Source of the DNA: Acanthaster planci
Lineage: Eukaryota; Echinodermata; Asteroidea; Valvatida; Acanthasteridae
Reading direction: 5' to 3'
DNA length: 31,203 bases
Assembly (NCBI RefSeq): GCF_001949145.1
Contig: NW_019091402.1
Coordinates: 2,411,818-2,443,020 of the forward strand
The notes beneath the pieces are model-generated. The model searched no databases and had not been told where the DNA came from. It saw nothing but the letters and a program-made list of their open reading frames with translations. Of the stretch, positions 10,641 to 22,400 are shown in pieces; the first letter of the stretch is position 1, and every line of letters begins with the position of its first letter. The position numbers and the translations under genes are program-made.

Positions 10641-13250
10641 ACGAGATAACTACGTCTTACGAGACAATCCTTTCAGCGACTTGAATTGTTTTACGTTGGC
10701 AGCAATAAGCTTTCACAACTTATCGCATCTTCGTGAATAAGATTGTTTGTGCGGCTGAGAAAAGTCAATAGCTGCGCAGCTGTCCATTGCCTCTTTGCAT
10801 TGTGACGGCCTTTGAAAGCAAATAAGAGGCGAATCGGGTTCAACTAAATGTGGATCAAGATCGAAGAATCTTTCATTACAAATCAGACCATCATCAGAAA
10901 GTTGGTGTTTTTCCACTAACGACCCGGTGTATATAGCTAACAAATGCAAGGTCTGGACAAGGGCGTAAAAACCTGAAGATTAGGGTATATAACCCTCCCC
11001 CACACACGTGACTGTTTTAAATTCAAAGTGTGGAAATTCCTGTGTTCCCCTGTGGCTAAAGAAAGTTGAGGGAAATGCTCGTTTTTATCCAACTATAAGA
11101 TAACTTCGAGTTGGATTGTTGATGATGATTTCCTGGACTGTACCCCGATATGCCTTTGAAACTGTTTTTCAGAGAGGGAAAAACATTGTGTGGACGTGTG
11201 CGAATCCACACAACGCCATTATACCCTACATTATGTGGACTTCTTTTGTGCAGAGGTCCACGCTATGTATGCCACTTCTGCACACACACGCACACCATTA
11301 CATTATCCTTGTGGGGAATGTCCTTTGTTCTCGTGCAGTAGAAATTTGAGTGTAAAGCTCAGTTTTCCAATCTCTTCCATTTGACCCTGAATCATTTATG
11401 AAAAGCCTCAATTTGCCTCAATCAAAGACACTTTGGAAAATTCATTATTTTTGTGTAAATTTAAAAAAAATATCAGTTTCTTGAAAATCTGGCAGGGTAT
11501 CGTTTTAGTACCCCACAGGTACAACAAATGTTCCTTGTGGGGTATACTTCCCATTGTTCCGGTACCACACAAGGCATCATAAACACACGGACACTTTTTG
11601 ACCGGGGTAGGCAATGGAATCACCACCACCCCACCCGCACATTTTAAAAGGCTGAATTTGAGGAGTTTTGTCGAACTTCGCAACAGCCAACCTTTAGTGA
11701 AAAAGAGAGGAGAGGACGCCATTTTGAAGTGTTAGGGTAAGGGTTGAAGTACATAAGATGCACATCTGAATCATGAACAGCGCCTCTCAGTTTCTGGGGT
11801 GTCCTGAGTAACACCCTCCCCTCAACCGTCCCAATTTCCACGGTCGATTGCCCAGTCCCAACCACAGATTGACGCTACTGACATGGACACATTATGAAGC
11901 ACTGTATTCTAGTGTGTTTCTGGATGGCCATTCATTACAGCTCGGCTTACGAAGAAGTGTAGGGCCCAACGAAAAGACACGCCCCCTGTGAAGTGGTCAG
12001 CATAGAACTACGTGCACTTCCATTCCATCCAATTTCCCAGAACTTTTAGAAACAAAAACTGTGACTTTTCGAAAACTTGGGGCTGAAATCTGCTTGTTAA
12101 ATTATTGCACCGACTGGCGCTCACATAGCGGCATGTATTTGCATACAGTTACCTGGGGAGGGGGCCAGGAACAAGGGTGCCAAGGGCCTATACAGTACAC
12201 TTAATCCAGCCCTACAAGGCACCACTCTCGTGTGCGCGAACATACACGCTGTGTCTGAAATAGGCCTCGAGAGCTATGGCCACGTCCATCGTGGTGACAT
12301 GTCTCTATGTATTTTCTGACTAGTGAAGACCTAGACCTAGCCATAAACAACAGATGTAACGTATGCGGTTTTAGCGTTGAGACGAAAGCATGAAAATGAC
12401 GTTGAATGTCTCCATTCACGGCATCCCTCGGGAAAGCCGATTCCGCAAACTTCAAAGGATGGGCAAATTGAAAACTCTAATCATTTCTGCTGAAAGTCAT
12501 CAGCTGTACAAAGACTTTTAATTAAGTGATTTGTTCAATTGACGCAAATACAGAATGCAATGTAGGCAAGTGCACTTTCCAAGACTAAACAATGACTTTA
12601 CATTGGCAGGAGACAGTGGGTCGGCAAGTGGTAATTGGATGGTCTAAGCTACCTTATCATAAAAGTATAAGGCTTGCCAATTTATATTGGCCGTATAACT
12701 ACCCTGCTATTTCAAAGCATAATTGAGCGAGGAGAACTAAGGCAAGAACTGCATTACTGAAACCCATTTGTAATAGCCTCTTGAAATCGTATCCTCGGCG
12801 CTTGTTCTATGGCGTGTCACCTTGGTTGTGGTGTAATTGGTAAGCTTTTATTTGCTTTGTGTGGATTTTTGTCTCGACAATTCACCACGACTTTGTCTCC
12901 GAAGGGCGCCGTTAAATACCAACTTGCAAAATCACCCCCATTGCCTTTTTCTCCCTTTTTTTTCAGTGGTCTACGTTTCAAGGTTGGACTCCTTAAAACC
13001 AATGCAAAACTGCGGGTAGGAAATTTATTTTGCCAGCACGGTAGGAGAAAACCAAAGATTAAATGGCCTTCGCTCTTGTAGAAACAAAAGATTCCCCCCC
13101 CCAAAAAAAAACAACAACCTGGGTTCGTTCCTAGTTGGTGTTGGGTTGGGTTTGGGTTTGTGTTTTTGTGGTTTTGTGTTGTGTATTGTTTTTCCCAATT
13201 TATCCATTTGTTGCCTTTCCCCCCCCCCGATATACCCAGCAAGAAATGAG
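10641..13250. other. Non-coding stretch up to the assembly gap
   Basis: No supported gene. A near-perfect hairpin, TACCCCACAGG with CCTTGTGGGGTA, lies at 11509-11544, and the word CCTTGTGGGG recurs near 11308. A T/G-rich tract (GGTGTTGGGTTGGGTTTGGG) lies at 13137-13175, close to the gap. Poly-C and poly-A runs flank the gap and may explain the assembly failure. Confidence 0.5.
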
Positions 13251-13399
13251 NNNNNNNNNNNNNNNNNNNNNNNNNNNNNNNNNNNNNNNNNNNNNNNNNN
13301 NNNNNNNNNNNNNNNNNNNNNNNNNNNNNNNNNNNNNNNNNNNNNNNNNNNNNNNNNNNNNNNNNNNNNNNNNNNNNNNNNNNNNNNNNNNNNNNNNNN
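13251..13399. other. Assembly gap (N run)
   Basis: These 149 bases are N. Frames that cross it are artefacts. The left edge is a run of nine or more cytosines and the right edge starts with TCCCCC, so the missing sequence is probably C-rich or simple repeat. Confidence 1.
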
Positions 13400-14652
13400 T
13401 CCCCCGAATCTCACAGCGAAAACGAGTGTCACGAGCAACTACCAATGCTATCGTGAGATGTAGACAGCTGTTTCTCTGTTGGGATAGAAAGACATGCACA
13501 AACGAGATATCTGAAGCGGTGATCGTTCAATAGTTATTGCTCATGTGAATCATAAAGTTACACATCAGAATCGTCTCACATTCATACATAGATGCTGTGC
13601 AAACTAACTGTACACCATGCCTATTTTCATTTGATAACAATTGCAATATACAAATAAACCGGTCGATGCATTGATTAATAAACGTTTACACAAACGTAAA
13701 AGAAGTTGATTTGAGGCAAAACGTGGTACCAGCTGTCGGGTAAAAAAGACGATAGTATGATTTGATGTGTTTCCCTGTAGGCTAAGTAGAGGTCAGATAT
13801 CAGATGTTGGAATTGCAGGCGCGTATATCGACGACTCTCCCGGTGCGCGCGCACAATGTATATGTAAGTAGACAGGTGCCTCAGACTGACTGATTCCCAC
13901 CAAGCCTACACAGACCGTGTGCTGAGTACTTGCAAAATCGTAGATTGTCCAGTTGGTAAACTAACTGTATGTTTATGATTAGAAATATCGATGTAATACA
14001 GTACAAAGTAGTCTGAAAGGGTTTTTGCAGCATTGCAATCCAATGAGGTAGACGAGTCGAGGCTGAAACGTCGTCCAGGGATACTCCTTGAATCTCGCCG
14101 ACTTATCCCCCGTAGACAGGAGTATCACTCCAGCTGGACCAAAGACATACTTTTCAAAAGCGTCTCCTGTTCATTGTATATTCGTCTCGTTCACAAACAC
14201 TCTTGACGCATATTAAAACTAAAGTAAAACCTCAGATTCGCAAACTTGTGACGTAAACACTCATGAACCTGTATTTGTGTTGCGAGCCCACGTTACCATG
14301 GAGCTAATCGTCAGTCGTTGAGGACCAACATGGGGGCGTTTATTCCCATGACGGTAAGGGGGGGCGGAAGGAAGCATGTCGTACACACAGGTCTTGATGG
14401 TGCTTCGGGTACTGAGTTTATGTTCTTGCAAGTTAATAACCCCGTGAATATGGAGGCAGTGGTGCAGTTTTAAATTTCTACACAGAGGCTCTGATCTGTT
14501 CTCTAAGATAACAAGGAATAAAAGGAGTGCAGAACATTTCAACTCATCTAACAATCCGGCTTCTTTCTGTGACCGGATGCAACTCTGACTGTCGCCTCGC
14601 TTCAGCTTCCTTCATATCGCGAACAATTAATCGCGACGCCCTCACGTTACAT
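13400..14652. other. Non-coding stretch downstream of the receptor gene
   Basis: No supported gene. The longest frame is a 97-codon minus frame (14554-14261) with no recognisable domain. It lies beyond the proposed polyadenylation signal of the receptor gene, so it is probably intergenic. Confidence 0.45.
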
Positions 14653-14658
14653 TTTATT
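14653..14658 (-). terminator. Candidate poly(A) signal of the MAM receptor gene
   Basis: Plus-strand TTTATT reads AATAAA on the minus strand. It is the first canonical AATAAA downstream of the receptor stop codon at 15900, which would give a 3' UTR of about 1.24 kb. Variant signals nearer the stop cannot be excluded. Confidence 0.35.
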
Positions 14659-15899
14659 TGATTAAAATCCTCATTTTGTCACAGAGCAGTCTATCCATTA
14701 ACCTTCAATTATGATCAAAAGAACCATTAAAGGTAAGATTCTGCTTGTGTGCGATTAAATACTAAATAAATTATAGGTGACTTCGGGTGCTAATAGGGTG
14801 GTACTACATGGCTATAGTGCAGAGCCATATCCCAAGCTGCGTGTAAATAGTGCATGGCTATACATGGTACCCCGCATAACATGTAATACTCAATGTAGAA
14901 CATAATGTCGCGATCGACTGTGCGCCCAGAATCGAGCCCAGAATAGCGTCAGAAATCGTAGAGATTTGGATATTCCGGCAACAGTATAACATCTCCTAGT
15001 GATTAATGTAAATATTTCAGAAATCTGTATTATAATAACTGTCCCGATAAATTATTTCTAAAGACGAAAAATGAACTATTCTAGACCCTCATTAAAGGTG
15101 GTTGTCAACGATACAAAAGAGGACGAAGTTTATAGCGAAGTTATCACTACTGCGCTCTGGAATGCTCAAATAAACGTAAGAGAAATAACAAAGAGCCTGG
15201 CCAAAAGAAACTGAGTTATTCTCAATTTCCCAATTGCACCACATGATTATCAAAATAGTACAAAACAATCATAAAGATAGTTAACTACAGAGGAGGTTTA
15301 CTTTACTACGGCGTACGGACACCATGAACGAGGCAGTGCGGAGTATTCAGCAGTTGCAACCCCCCATTAAAGAGGAAACTGTATGATCATATTCAGTGGC
15401 AACTAATCATCGCCAAACCTCCTCATATTATAAAACTATTTCAAAAAAGAGCTCATAAATATTTGTTCCAAAATGGTTAAGTTAAGATATATTTCTCCAA
15501 TACTATAGGGCCTACATCGATACAAACACTATTCTTGTTTTTATACTTTTAGCCTACATACAATGCAAAGTATTCTCGAGTGCTTTCACTATTCACTATT
15601 AGTTGTTTGGGTGAGTTTTGGGGTCTAGAGTATCTTCTGCTGTCTTGAGCAATGTAGCCCGACAAAATAATTATGAAATAGCCGGTACTGAAGTATACGT
15701 ACGTAAAACACAGGCAAATGACAACTAGTGAGTCAGAAAAACTTTCCGCCTCGACCGGACAGAGTATGGGATGGATGGAGTGACGAAGTTCAATAGTTAA
15801 TTGAGTAGGCCTACACGTGGGACTACATTGGACCTTTCCAAGGAAGAAGTTTGAAGCATTAATGTCAATGCATGCAATAGGCCTACGATTCAAAATGCC
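14659..15899 (-). other. Probable 3' UTR of the MAM receptor gene
   Basis: This AT-rich stretch directly follows the TAA stop of the receptor tail exon and precedes the first minus-strand AATAAA. Frames within it (for example 15893-15549) have no homology I recognise. UTR status is inferred from position only. Confidence 0.4.
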
Positions 15900-16449
15900 T
15901 TATTCTTTGAAAGGGATATAAAATTGGTTGTCCACCATTCCGTACGCGCCAGCCGCCCCACCGTCATCATGACCGGGTTTGTTTACGGGATCAGAGACCG
16001 CCGCGTATTCTCGTTCCTCGAGGTCCCACTGCGCCCTTCCCGGAGTCGCCATTCGCGGTCCAACCCCCCTGCCTGCTGATGACAGTCCGCCGCGACTCCC
16101 GCCTGGATTCGGGTACGCGTACGAATATTCATTCGCGCCCCCCTGGTCGGGAATGGCCGCATACAGGACTGACTCCCCGCGCCGCTTGGGGGCGCCTGCC
16201 TCCTCCCTGTCCTCTTGGTGGCCTTGCCATCCCATCAGACCGGCATCCCCGCCGTCGACAGTGTTGTACTTGCCCTCCCGTTCGCCGTCTTCACAGCCGC
16301 TTTGTGAGCGCATTAACTCCTGGTAGCTGTAGCTGTTGGGTTGTCTCGAGTCACCGGTGACAGCGATCGAGTTCACACCACCGTATGACGGGTTCTCAAC
16401 TGTATACTTGACTTCCTTGTCTGTGTTTGAAAGGGTGGTGTTCTTGCAT
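15900..16449 (-). CDS. Receptor exon 7: tyrosine-rich cytoplasmic tail and stop
   Basis: This terminal exon encodes residues 367 (split) to 549 and ends FYIPFKE-stop (TAA at 15902-15900). It is much more GC-rich than its flanks. It has 12 tyrosines: NPSY (386-389, PTB or endocytosis type), YQEL (409), YNTV (428), VLYAAI (461-466, matching the ITIM consensus), YAYP (477-480, YxxP Crk-type), YAAV (515), YGMV (536) and YIPF (544). It is otherwise Gly-, Asp/Glu- and Ser-rich and probably disordered. The acceptor TTTACAGCAG is a NAGNAG tandem, so an isoform starting at 16452 with one extra residue is expected. No SEA-type PDZ ligand ends the protein. Confidence 0.85.
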
Positions 16450-19400
16450 CTGCTGTAAATGTAATATAGATTTTGAATAAAAAATAGGGTCTTTCTCACA
16501 TACAAGCACGCTCATATAACGACCCTGCACTTGCCCCGTGGAAGGGGCAATTGTAACAGTTGTATTTGGTGGTAATGGAGACTGTGATGATTTCGACCTA
16601 GGCTCCAGAACCCTGTGTTTAGCTGCACGCTAGCGTTCAACGCGATTTTTTCCGAGACAAGTTTAAGCCAAAAATCCATGTTTTTTTTTAAATTTAAAAT
16701 TGACGTGCTCAGCGCACGCGACTGACACGCAAGAGGCCTTAAACTTCAAATGACCGTAACGTCAAAACCCTACATATATGTTAAATTGAATTAAAACTCT
16801 GTGTGCTAGTTATGAGTGTTTTTACATGCTTGCTACGTTTCAAAACTATGTGCAAGCCCAGTTATTAGGGTGGATCCCCCTTTCGGCTGTGAAATGGTCC
16901 AAAAATCCGGCCTGCCCTTGTTGGTTCTCGATCAAGCAGTGATGACGAATAGAATAGTGAAGTTGAGAATACTGCTGAAGATGGCAATGGATCAAAGATG
17001 ATTATGATGAATGCTTTTCAGACATAATGAAGAAACATTTGACCCCAGCTGCTTGTTGCTGAAGATGTTCGCTTGTATATCAAGAGTTTGCAACGCGTTG
17101 GCCAATCTCAATGTGCGAAATTTGTCGACCCAATGCGCGTTTGGAAAGGGTCGACAAATTTCGCGCGTTATGATTGAACAATGTATTGCAAACTCTTGGT
17201 GGCGCACTATTGTGAATCGCCCGTATTGTTGAATTTATACCTCTTTTTTCTCTTCATGGCGAGACATAGAGTAAGGCCAACGAATAGCAGAGCCACACAA
17301 ACCACAACGATGGGACCAATGAAAGAAGGGGAGGATGATCCGCCTACAACAAAGGAAAATAAATGCAATAATTACTTATTCAGAGGACTTTATTCCATTT
17401 TTACAATGTATAAGTAGTGTTTATTACTCGGTGAGTGACAGCTGGGTTGGATTTTTCTGTACTTGTAAATTATTCTTTTGCTTTACCATGACGACCAGTA
17501 TTAGTTGTATAGCCACTGCTTAGCAACACGACCAGTGTAACGAAGAAAGGGACAGGTCTATTGGGTCATTATGAAATCCTGGATGGTGGCCTCTTAAATG
17601 GGAATGTTATACCAATGGAATTCAAGCTCAGGAAAGTCAACCCATGTACGTTTTCATCCCCCCAAAGTGCACAAGAGCGCAATAAATGACCCACGTCCTA
17701 CTAGAGGTGCCAGAGAGCAACACTTACTTTGTAAGTTGGGGCCCACGCTTACACTTATAGTTGAAAAGTTATTGGACGCAGATGACGTTTGTATGTCTGC
17801 CTTTCTGATGGATGACGAAGTTTCTTTATTTGCCACTGTGGTTGGAGGACCCTCTGTCTGCACATCCGTCGCTGATGGCGCTGTTCTCGGTGCCCCGGTG
17901 GATGCCGGCGTTCCGGCTGCAGATACTGTGGATGGGGTGGCTGTTGGCCCAGGGGTCGATTGCGGCTGTGGAGTTTCAGCTACGGTTGTGGGAGTAACTG
18001 CAGTCGATGCGACAGTGGTTGGTTTGGTGGATGGTGGTGGGTTGGGCGTCGTCCGTTGTGCGGGTGCGATGATGGATGGAGTAGTTGTTGCAGGTGCCGT
18101 GGTAATGGTGGGCGTTGTGGTGGGAGGGACCGTTGTTATAATGGGCGTGGCTGAAAAAAAATTGCCATAAAATAAAACTGGTTGGACTTGGAGTATTGCG
18201 GCACTAACGCTTTCAATTAAAGAATTTGAAACCCCGCGATGAATAATGAACAGCATTTACCTCAAGTTGGTCGAAAATCACTGCACACCAGCATGGCCAT
18301 TTAATGCTTGGTTTTGACCTTTGCTTTTTCAAGGGTAATTTCAGTTGTGTTACAAAGTTGCGATGGGAGGTGTTAGCTTTGTCCAGGGTCGTACATCTCT
18401 CGGGGACGGGGGTATAAATATACCCCCTCCCCTTTTTGACCAGGTGGTAAGAAAACAGTGAGGCGGACTTTAAGTAATTTTTCGCACTTCCGAATGACCT
18501 AAATGTATTCATTAGCCATTAGCACAGAAAAGTGAGAAAAATTAACAACCATAATAACGTTGCTTCGATGTTAGGTTATACGTATGCATATCAAATACAC
18601 ATCTGCACCATGCAGAGCGCCCCCGTGTCATGGTTTGTCCCCCCCCCGTCAAATTTCTGGTGTGTAATGAACCTGGACCAAGAGAGGGCGCAATTTTCCT
18701 ATAAATACAGGCTGAGCTCGGGCGGCTTGTTCTCGTATGTTCACGAACAGCTGAATTTGCTGTTCGTGGGTCAGCCGCTCGAACGCCGGGAACGTACAAG
18801 CGGTTATCGGTACTAGTTATTTGTAGCATTTAAGCAACATCGCGGCATCCTTGCGCATTCTTCGAGAGTTAATGTTTGGATAATTGGGCTAACTTATTTT
18901 CCTTTAAAAATCATTTCTGCCATTGAAAATCATTGTTAATTTTGGAAAAATTTCCATAATCTCCAGCTTTGTAAGCCATCTCGATAGGTTTTGCAGATTT
19001 TTATAGATCAATTCTCACGATTTTTCCGTGTGTTCGTGTAAAACGCTGACGAGGAGGTGGTGTGTGAACCTGTTCCGTGAACAGTGATCTTGGGTCATTT
19101 TCCCGCCGTTCGAGCGCGAGGACACGGAACTCGTGTCAAGAACAGGCCGCTCGAACTCGACCAGAGGCTCCTTTGAGGTGGTCGGAACTGGCCCACGATC
19201 GAACGATTATGAAAGGCACGCGTTACGCTCGCGTCGTTACCAACAAAATGAACACTTCCTACCACCATGGCTCCATGGCGGAAATTTGGATTCAAGTCAT
19301 CCCTCAATCCAGCCCCCAGTGGAAATTTATCTCAAATTTTTCGCAAATTTATCTCCTTTGAAACCTCAAACATACGTTCAAGTTTACTGTCACAAAGCAC

Positions 19401-22400
19401 TGTTTAAATATACTGTACAAGCCCTGTCATAAAAATGGTGTCATTACGGGGAAACTGACGTTAAATTTTTATATCCAATAACTGAGCAAAATCAAATTAA
19501 CACGAATGATTGTACACGGACCCATTTATTTCAGGCATACGTGATTATCTATCTACGCCATCCATCTGCACACCTTAAATGTCCAACTAACTTACTTGGA
19601 TCGTCGAAGATGTCCGTGATGATAAGATCATCGATGGCTATATCGCTTTGATACTTTCCACGAGATGCCACAAAGAAGACCTGTGTGATGCAGGCAAAGA
19701 ATTCCGTATATGAAATTTAATCTCAAAAGGGACGGAGTTCTGTTGTTGGAACTCATGACTGTTGACTGTCTCTGAAATATTGGTTTGGTTGGGATAGGTT
19801 GGGTTATGGCGGTGTTTAACTGGGTTGGGTTGGGCTGATACAGGTTGGGTTGGGTCAGCTGAGTTTGGCTATATATAATCTAGTTTAGGTCGGTTGGATG
19901 GGTTGCTTGGGGTAGGTTTGGCTTAGCCGGGATTTGACAAAATTTGGTTGGGTTAGGTTCTTCGGAAAGAAGGCCTGAAAGACATTACACTGCAAAAACT
20001 TTGGTGTTAAAAATAAACATTTTTGGTGTTATCAGATGACCACACCACAGGATGTTACTTTAACACCGCTGGTGTTACTTTGCACACCTATAAGTATTAT
20101 AATGCACTTAAAAGTGTTAAAAGTAACACCAAATAACACCTAACTTTTTAACAGGAGCGAAAAGTGTTGGTGTAGTCCTCTGGTAACACCGGGGGTGTTA
20201 AATTTAACACCCTAGTTTTTGCAGTGTAATTTCCAGGACCAATAGACGCCACATATGCACCTTCAACAAAGTTATTAATAACACTTACTTATTTCCTTTT
20301 CCCATAATACTGCTTCCAAAGTGCATAACAAAACAAAAAGGTTCGAGTAACCATACAACACATTATGTAGCCATAGGGCGAGTTACCTATTTTATAGGAT
20401 CGCCTTTGGATTTTTGAGAATGACCTCATGTAGTATATTTCTTTCTACATGTTTCTTACAAGGATTTAAGAAAAGCGATATTACCCGGAATTGTTGGTCG
20501 CAGGAGAATTCCAACAGGCCAGTCCACCTCCATCGGTTGTCCTGGTTTTGTCGGCGGATCCAAAGCGGGGAGTCGTCCCCGCAAACGTAGACGCTCAGAC
20601 TGCCCATGTCGTCGGGCCGAAGCCCGTCCCACATATGGTAGTAGAACTCCAGGCGGCCCTTCCCGGACGTCAGCCGGTAGGCGGGCGAGTAGAGGGTGCT
20701 CCGCCGGCCGAAGTCGTATTCATTCCGGCTGGACGGGGCGTAGATGTACTTGCCTTTTAGAGGTTGATTTAAGAAAAACACAGGGGTTGAAAGGGTTTAA
20801 GGGGAAGGGCTTCTGGATTGGAACACGGGGTGGGAAGAGAGAAACTCCGTGCAAATGTTGAACTGCTCAGGTATTTCTACAAGTGACAATTTCTAGATTC
20901 AAACAGATAATCCAATTCGACGACCTTTAATCAAAGTTTTGATGATATAGCTATTGCGAATCGATGGAAATTATGGCCTGTAATTCTACAAACGGTTATT
21001 CAATCCAGCTCTTTCATGACAAACAATAGCGGAAAAAACAAAGTCAGTTAAATAATAACATTTTGAGTATTTAAATGAATTTCAGAAGATGTGAATATCA
21101 TTTCATGTACTATAAATATGACTAGGGTGTATATGATTTTCAGGGGTCCCTATGTACACTTTTTTCTCCTTTGTGCTTGTTGGTTTTTATTTTGGGTTTT
21201 TATTTTGATTGAAATCTCAAAGAAGGATCGGACTGACGTGCTACATCCCTATGTCCCCAACAAGAGGTTTTGTGCAACGCCCTGATCTCTATACCCTGGG
21301 TTGGCAGCTCTGCTCTGCGAATTGAAGAAACTTCGCGGCCATGTTAGGCTATTCAATACAATGGCGTTTAGCGCCGTGCTTGAATGCACTTAGTGAATGG
21401 ACCGAAGTTGGAGGTCATTATATTGAATATCCTAAGATGGCCGCGCGGTCACTTCAATTCATGCATAGTCAGTTACTTATGAGCTGCCCATCCAGCGTAA
21501 AGAGATCAGTGGTTCAGCGAGCATCATAAACCACAACAACTGATGTCATGCAAACCTCGTATATATTGTCCAATCGGTTAGGCCTATGATGCTGCCAGGT
21601 TTCGTCTCTTGGAATGAACCATTCCATCCATCTCCGAGGGAAAGTATTCTTAAACCATTGCAACCGTAAGGATGTAATAAGGAGCCCCCAAGGGGACATT
21701 ATCAGAAAACAATTTTGATTAGGATGATCTAGTGTCTCAGAAGTATTCCCAAAATGATCATTACATTACTAATTGTATTACTGAAGATAAACTGGTTGAA
21801 AACCATTTTCAATGCAGAAAACAAAAAATAAATAAATAAATAAAACAAAAGACGCGCCAGAAATGCATATGGCAAATTCAGGCTTCCGTAAAATAGTAAC
21901 GAAAAATTATTCGGAGGAAAGGAAATCTCTTTTTCCAGGGAACTTTGAAATACAGCATTTCGGTGAACTGATCCAGTATTTCGAAGAAAAACGTCATTCG
22001 GTGCTAACGCTATTCTTCGGGGTAACGAAATAATTATTCCGAGGGAACAAACTGATTTTGAGGAAACGAAATGTTTTTTTTGGGGGGGCTAAATATTATT
22101 TCGAGGGAATGAATTGGTCAAAAGATATTTCCCTGCCCATTTTCTTTTTTTGTCTGTCTCTTCTCGAGCTCCACACACCTGGAAACATTCAAATACTCAC
22201 CATAACTGTTCCCAAACGTGTGGTCGTTTGAGGGGCCGGTGTACTGGTTGGGTGTGGCTCCACTGACACGTGACCAGTAGAATTGAGATTTAGCAGTATA
22301 ACTCAACCCACATGTTGTTTCAAAGCTGCATGACAACAGGACTTGACAAATGCAAAAGAAACGTACCAAAAAATTTTAACTTATAGGTTTCTTCAGGCTT

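Noticed and set aside
11116-11384. Three overlapping plus-strand frames rich in His and Cys
   Set aside because: All three frames are open together because of a CA/TG-rich repetitive stretch. No domain or splice signal supports any of them.
13025-13533. Open frames of 99-137 codons across the gap
   Set aside because: They are open only because 149 N bases contain no stops. Outside the gap they are low-complexity.
15332-15388. Short plus-strand frame MNEAVRSIQQLQPPIKEETV in a fair Kozak context
   Set aside because: It has only 20 codons, lies within the probable antisense 3' UTR, and has no convincing donor.
15979-16360. Plus-strand Pro/Ser/Arg-rich frames
   Set aside because: They are antisense shadows of the GC-rich receptor tail exon, where stops are rare on both strands.
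17598-18170. 190-codon plus-strand frame, Val/Gly-rich
   Set aside because: It is the antisense shadow of the mucin stalk exon. The minus strand has matching splice sites at both ends and a biologically coherent stalk.
15900-22341. Identification as neuropilin or a MAM-containing receptor phosphatase
   Set aside because: Neuropilins end in a short tail with a SEA motif and carry CUB and discoidin domains. RPTPs have two cytoplasmic phosphatase domains. Neither feature is present.
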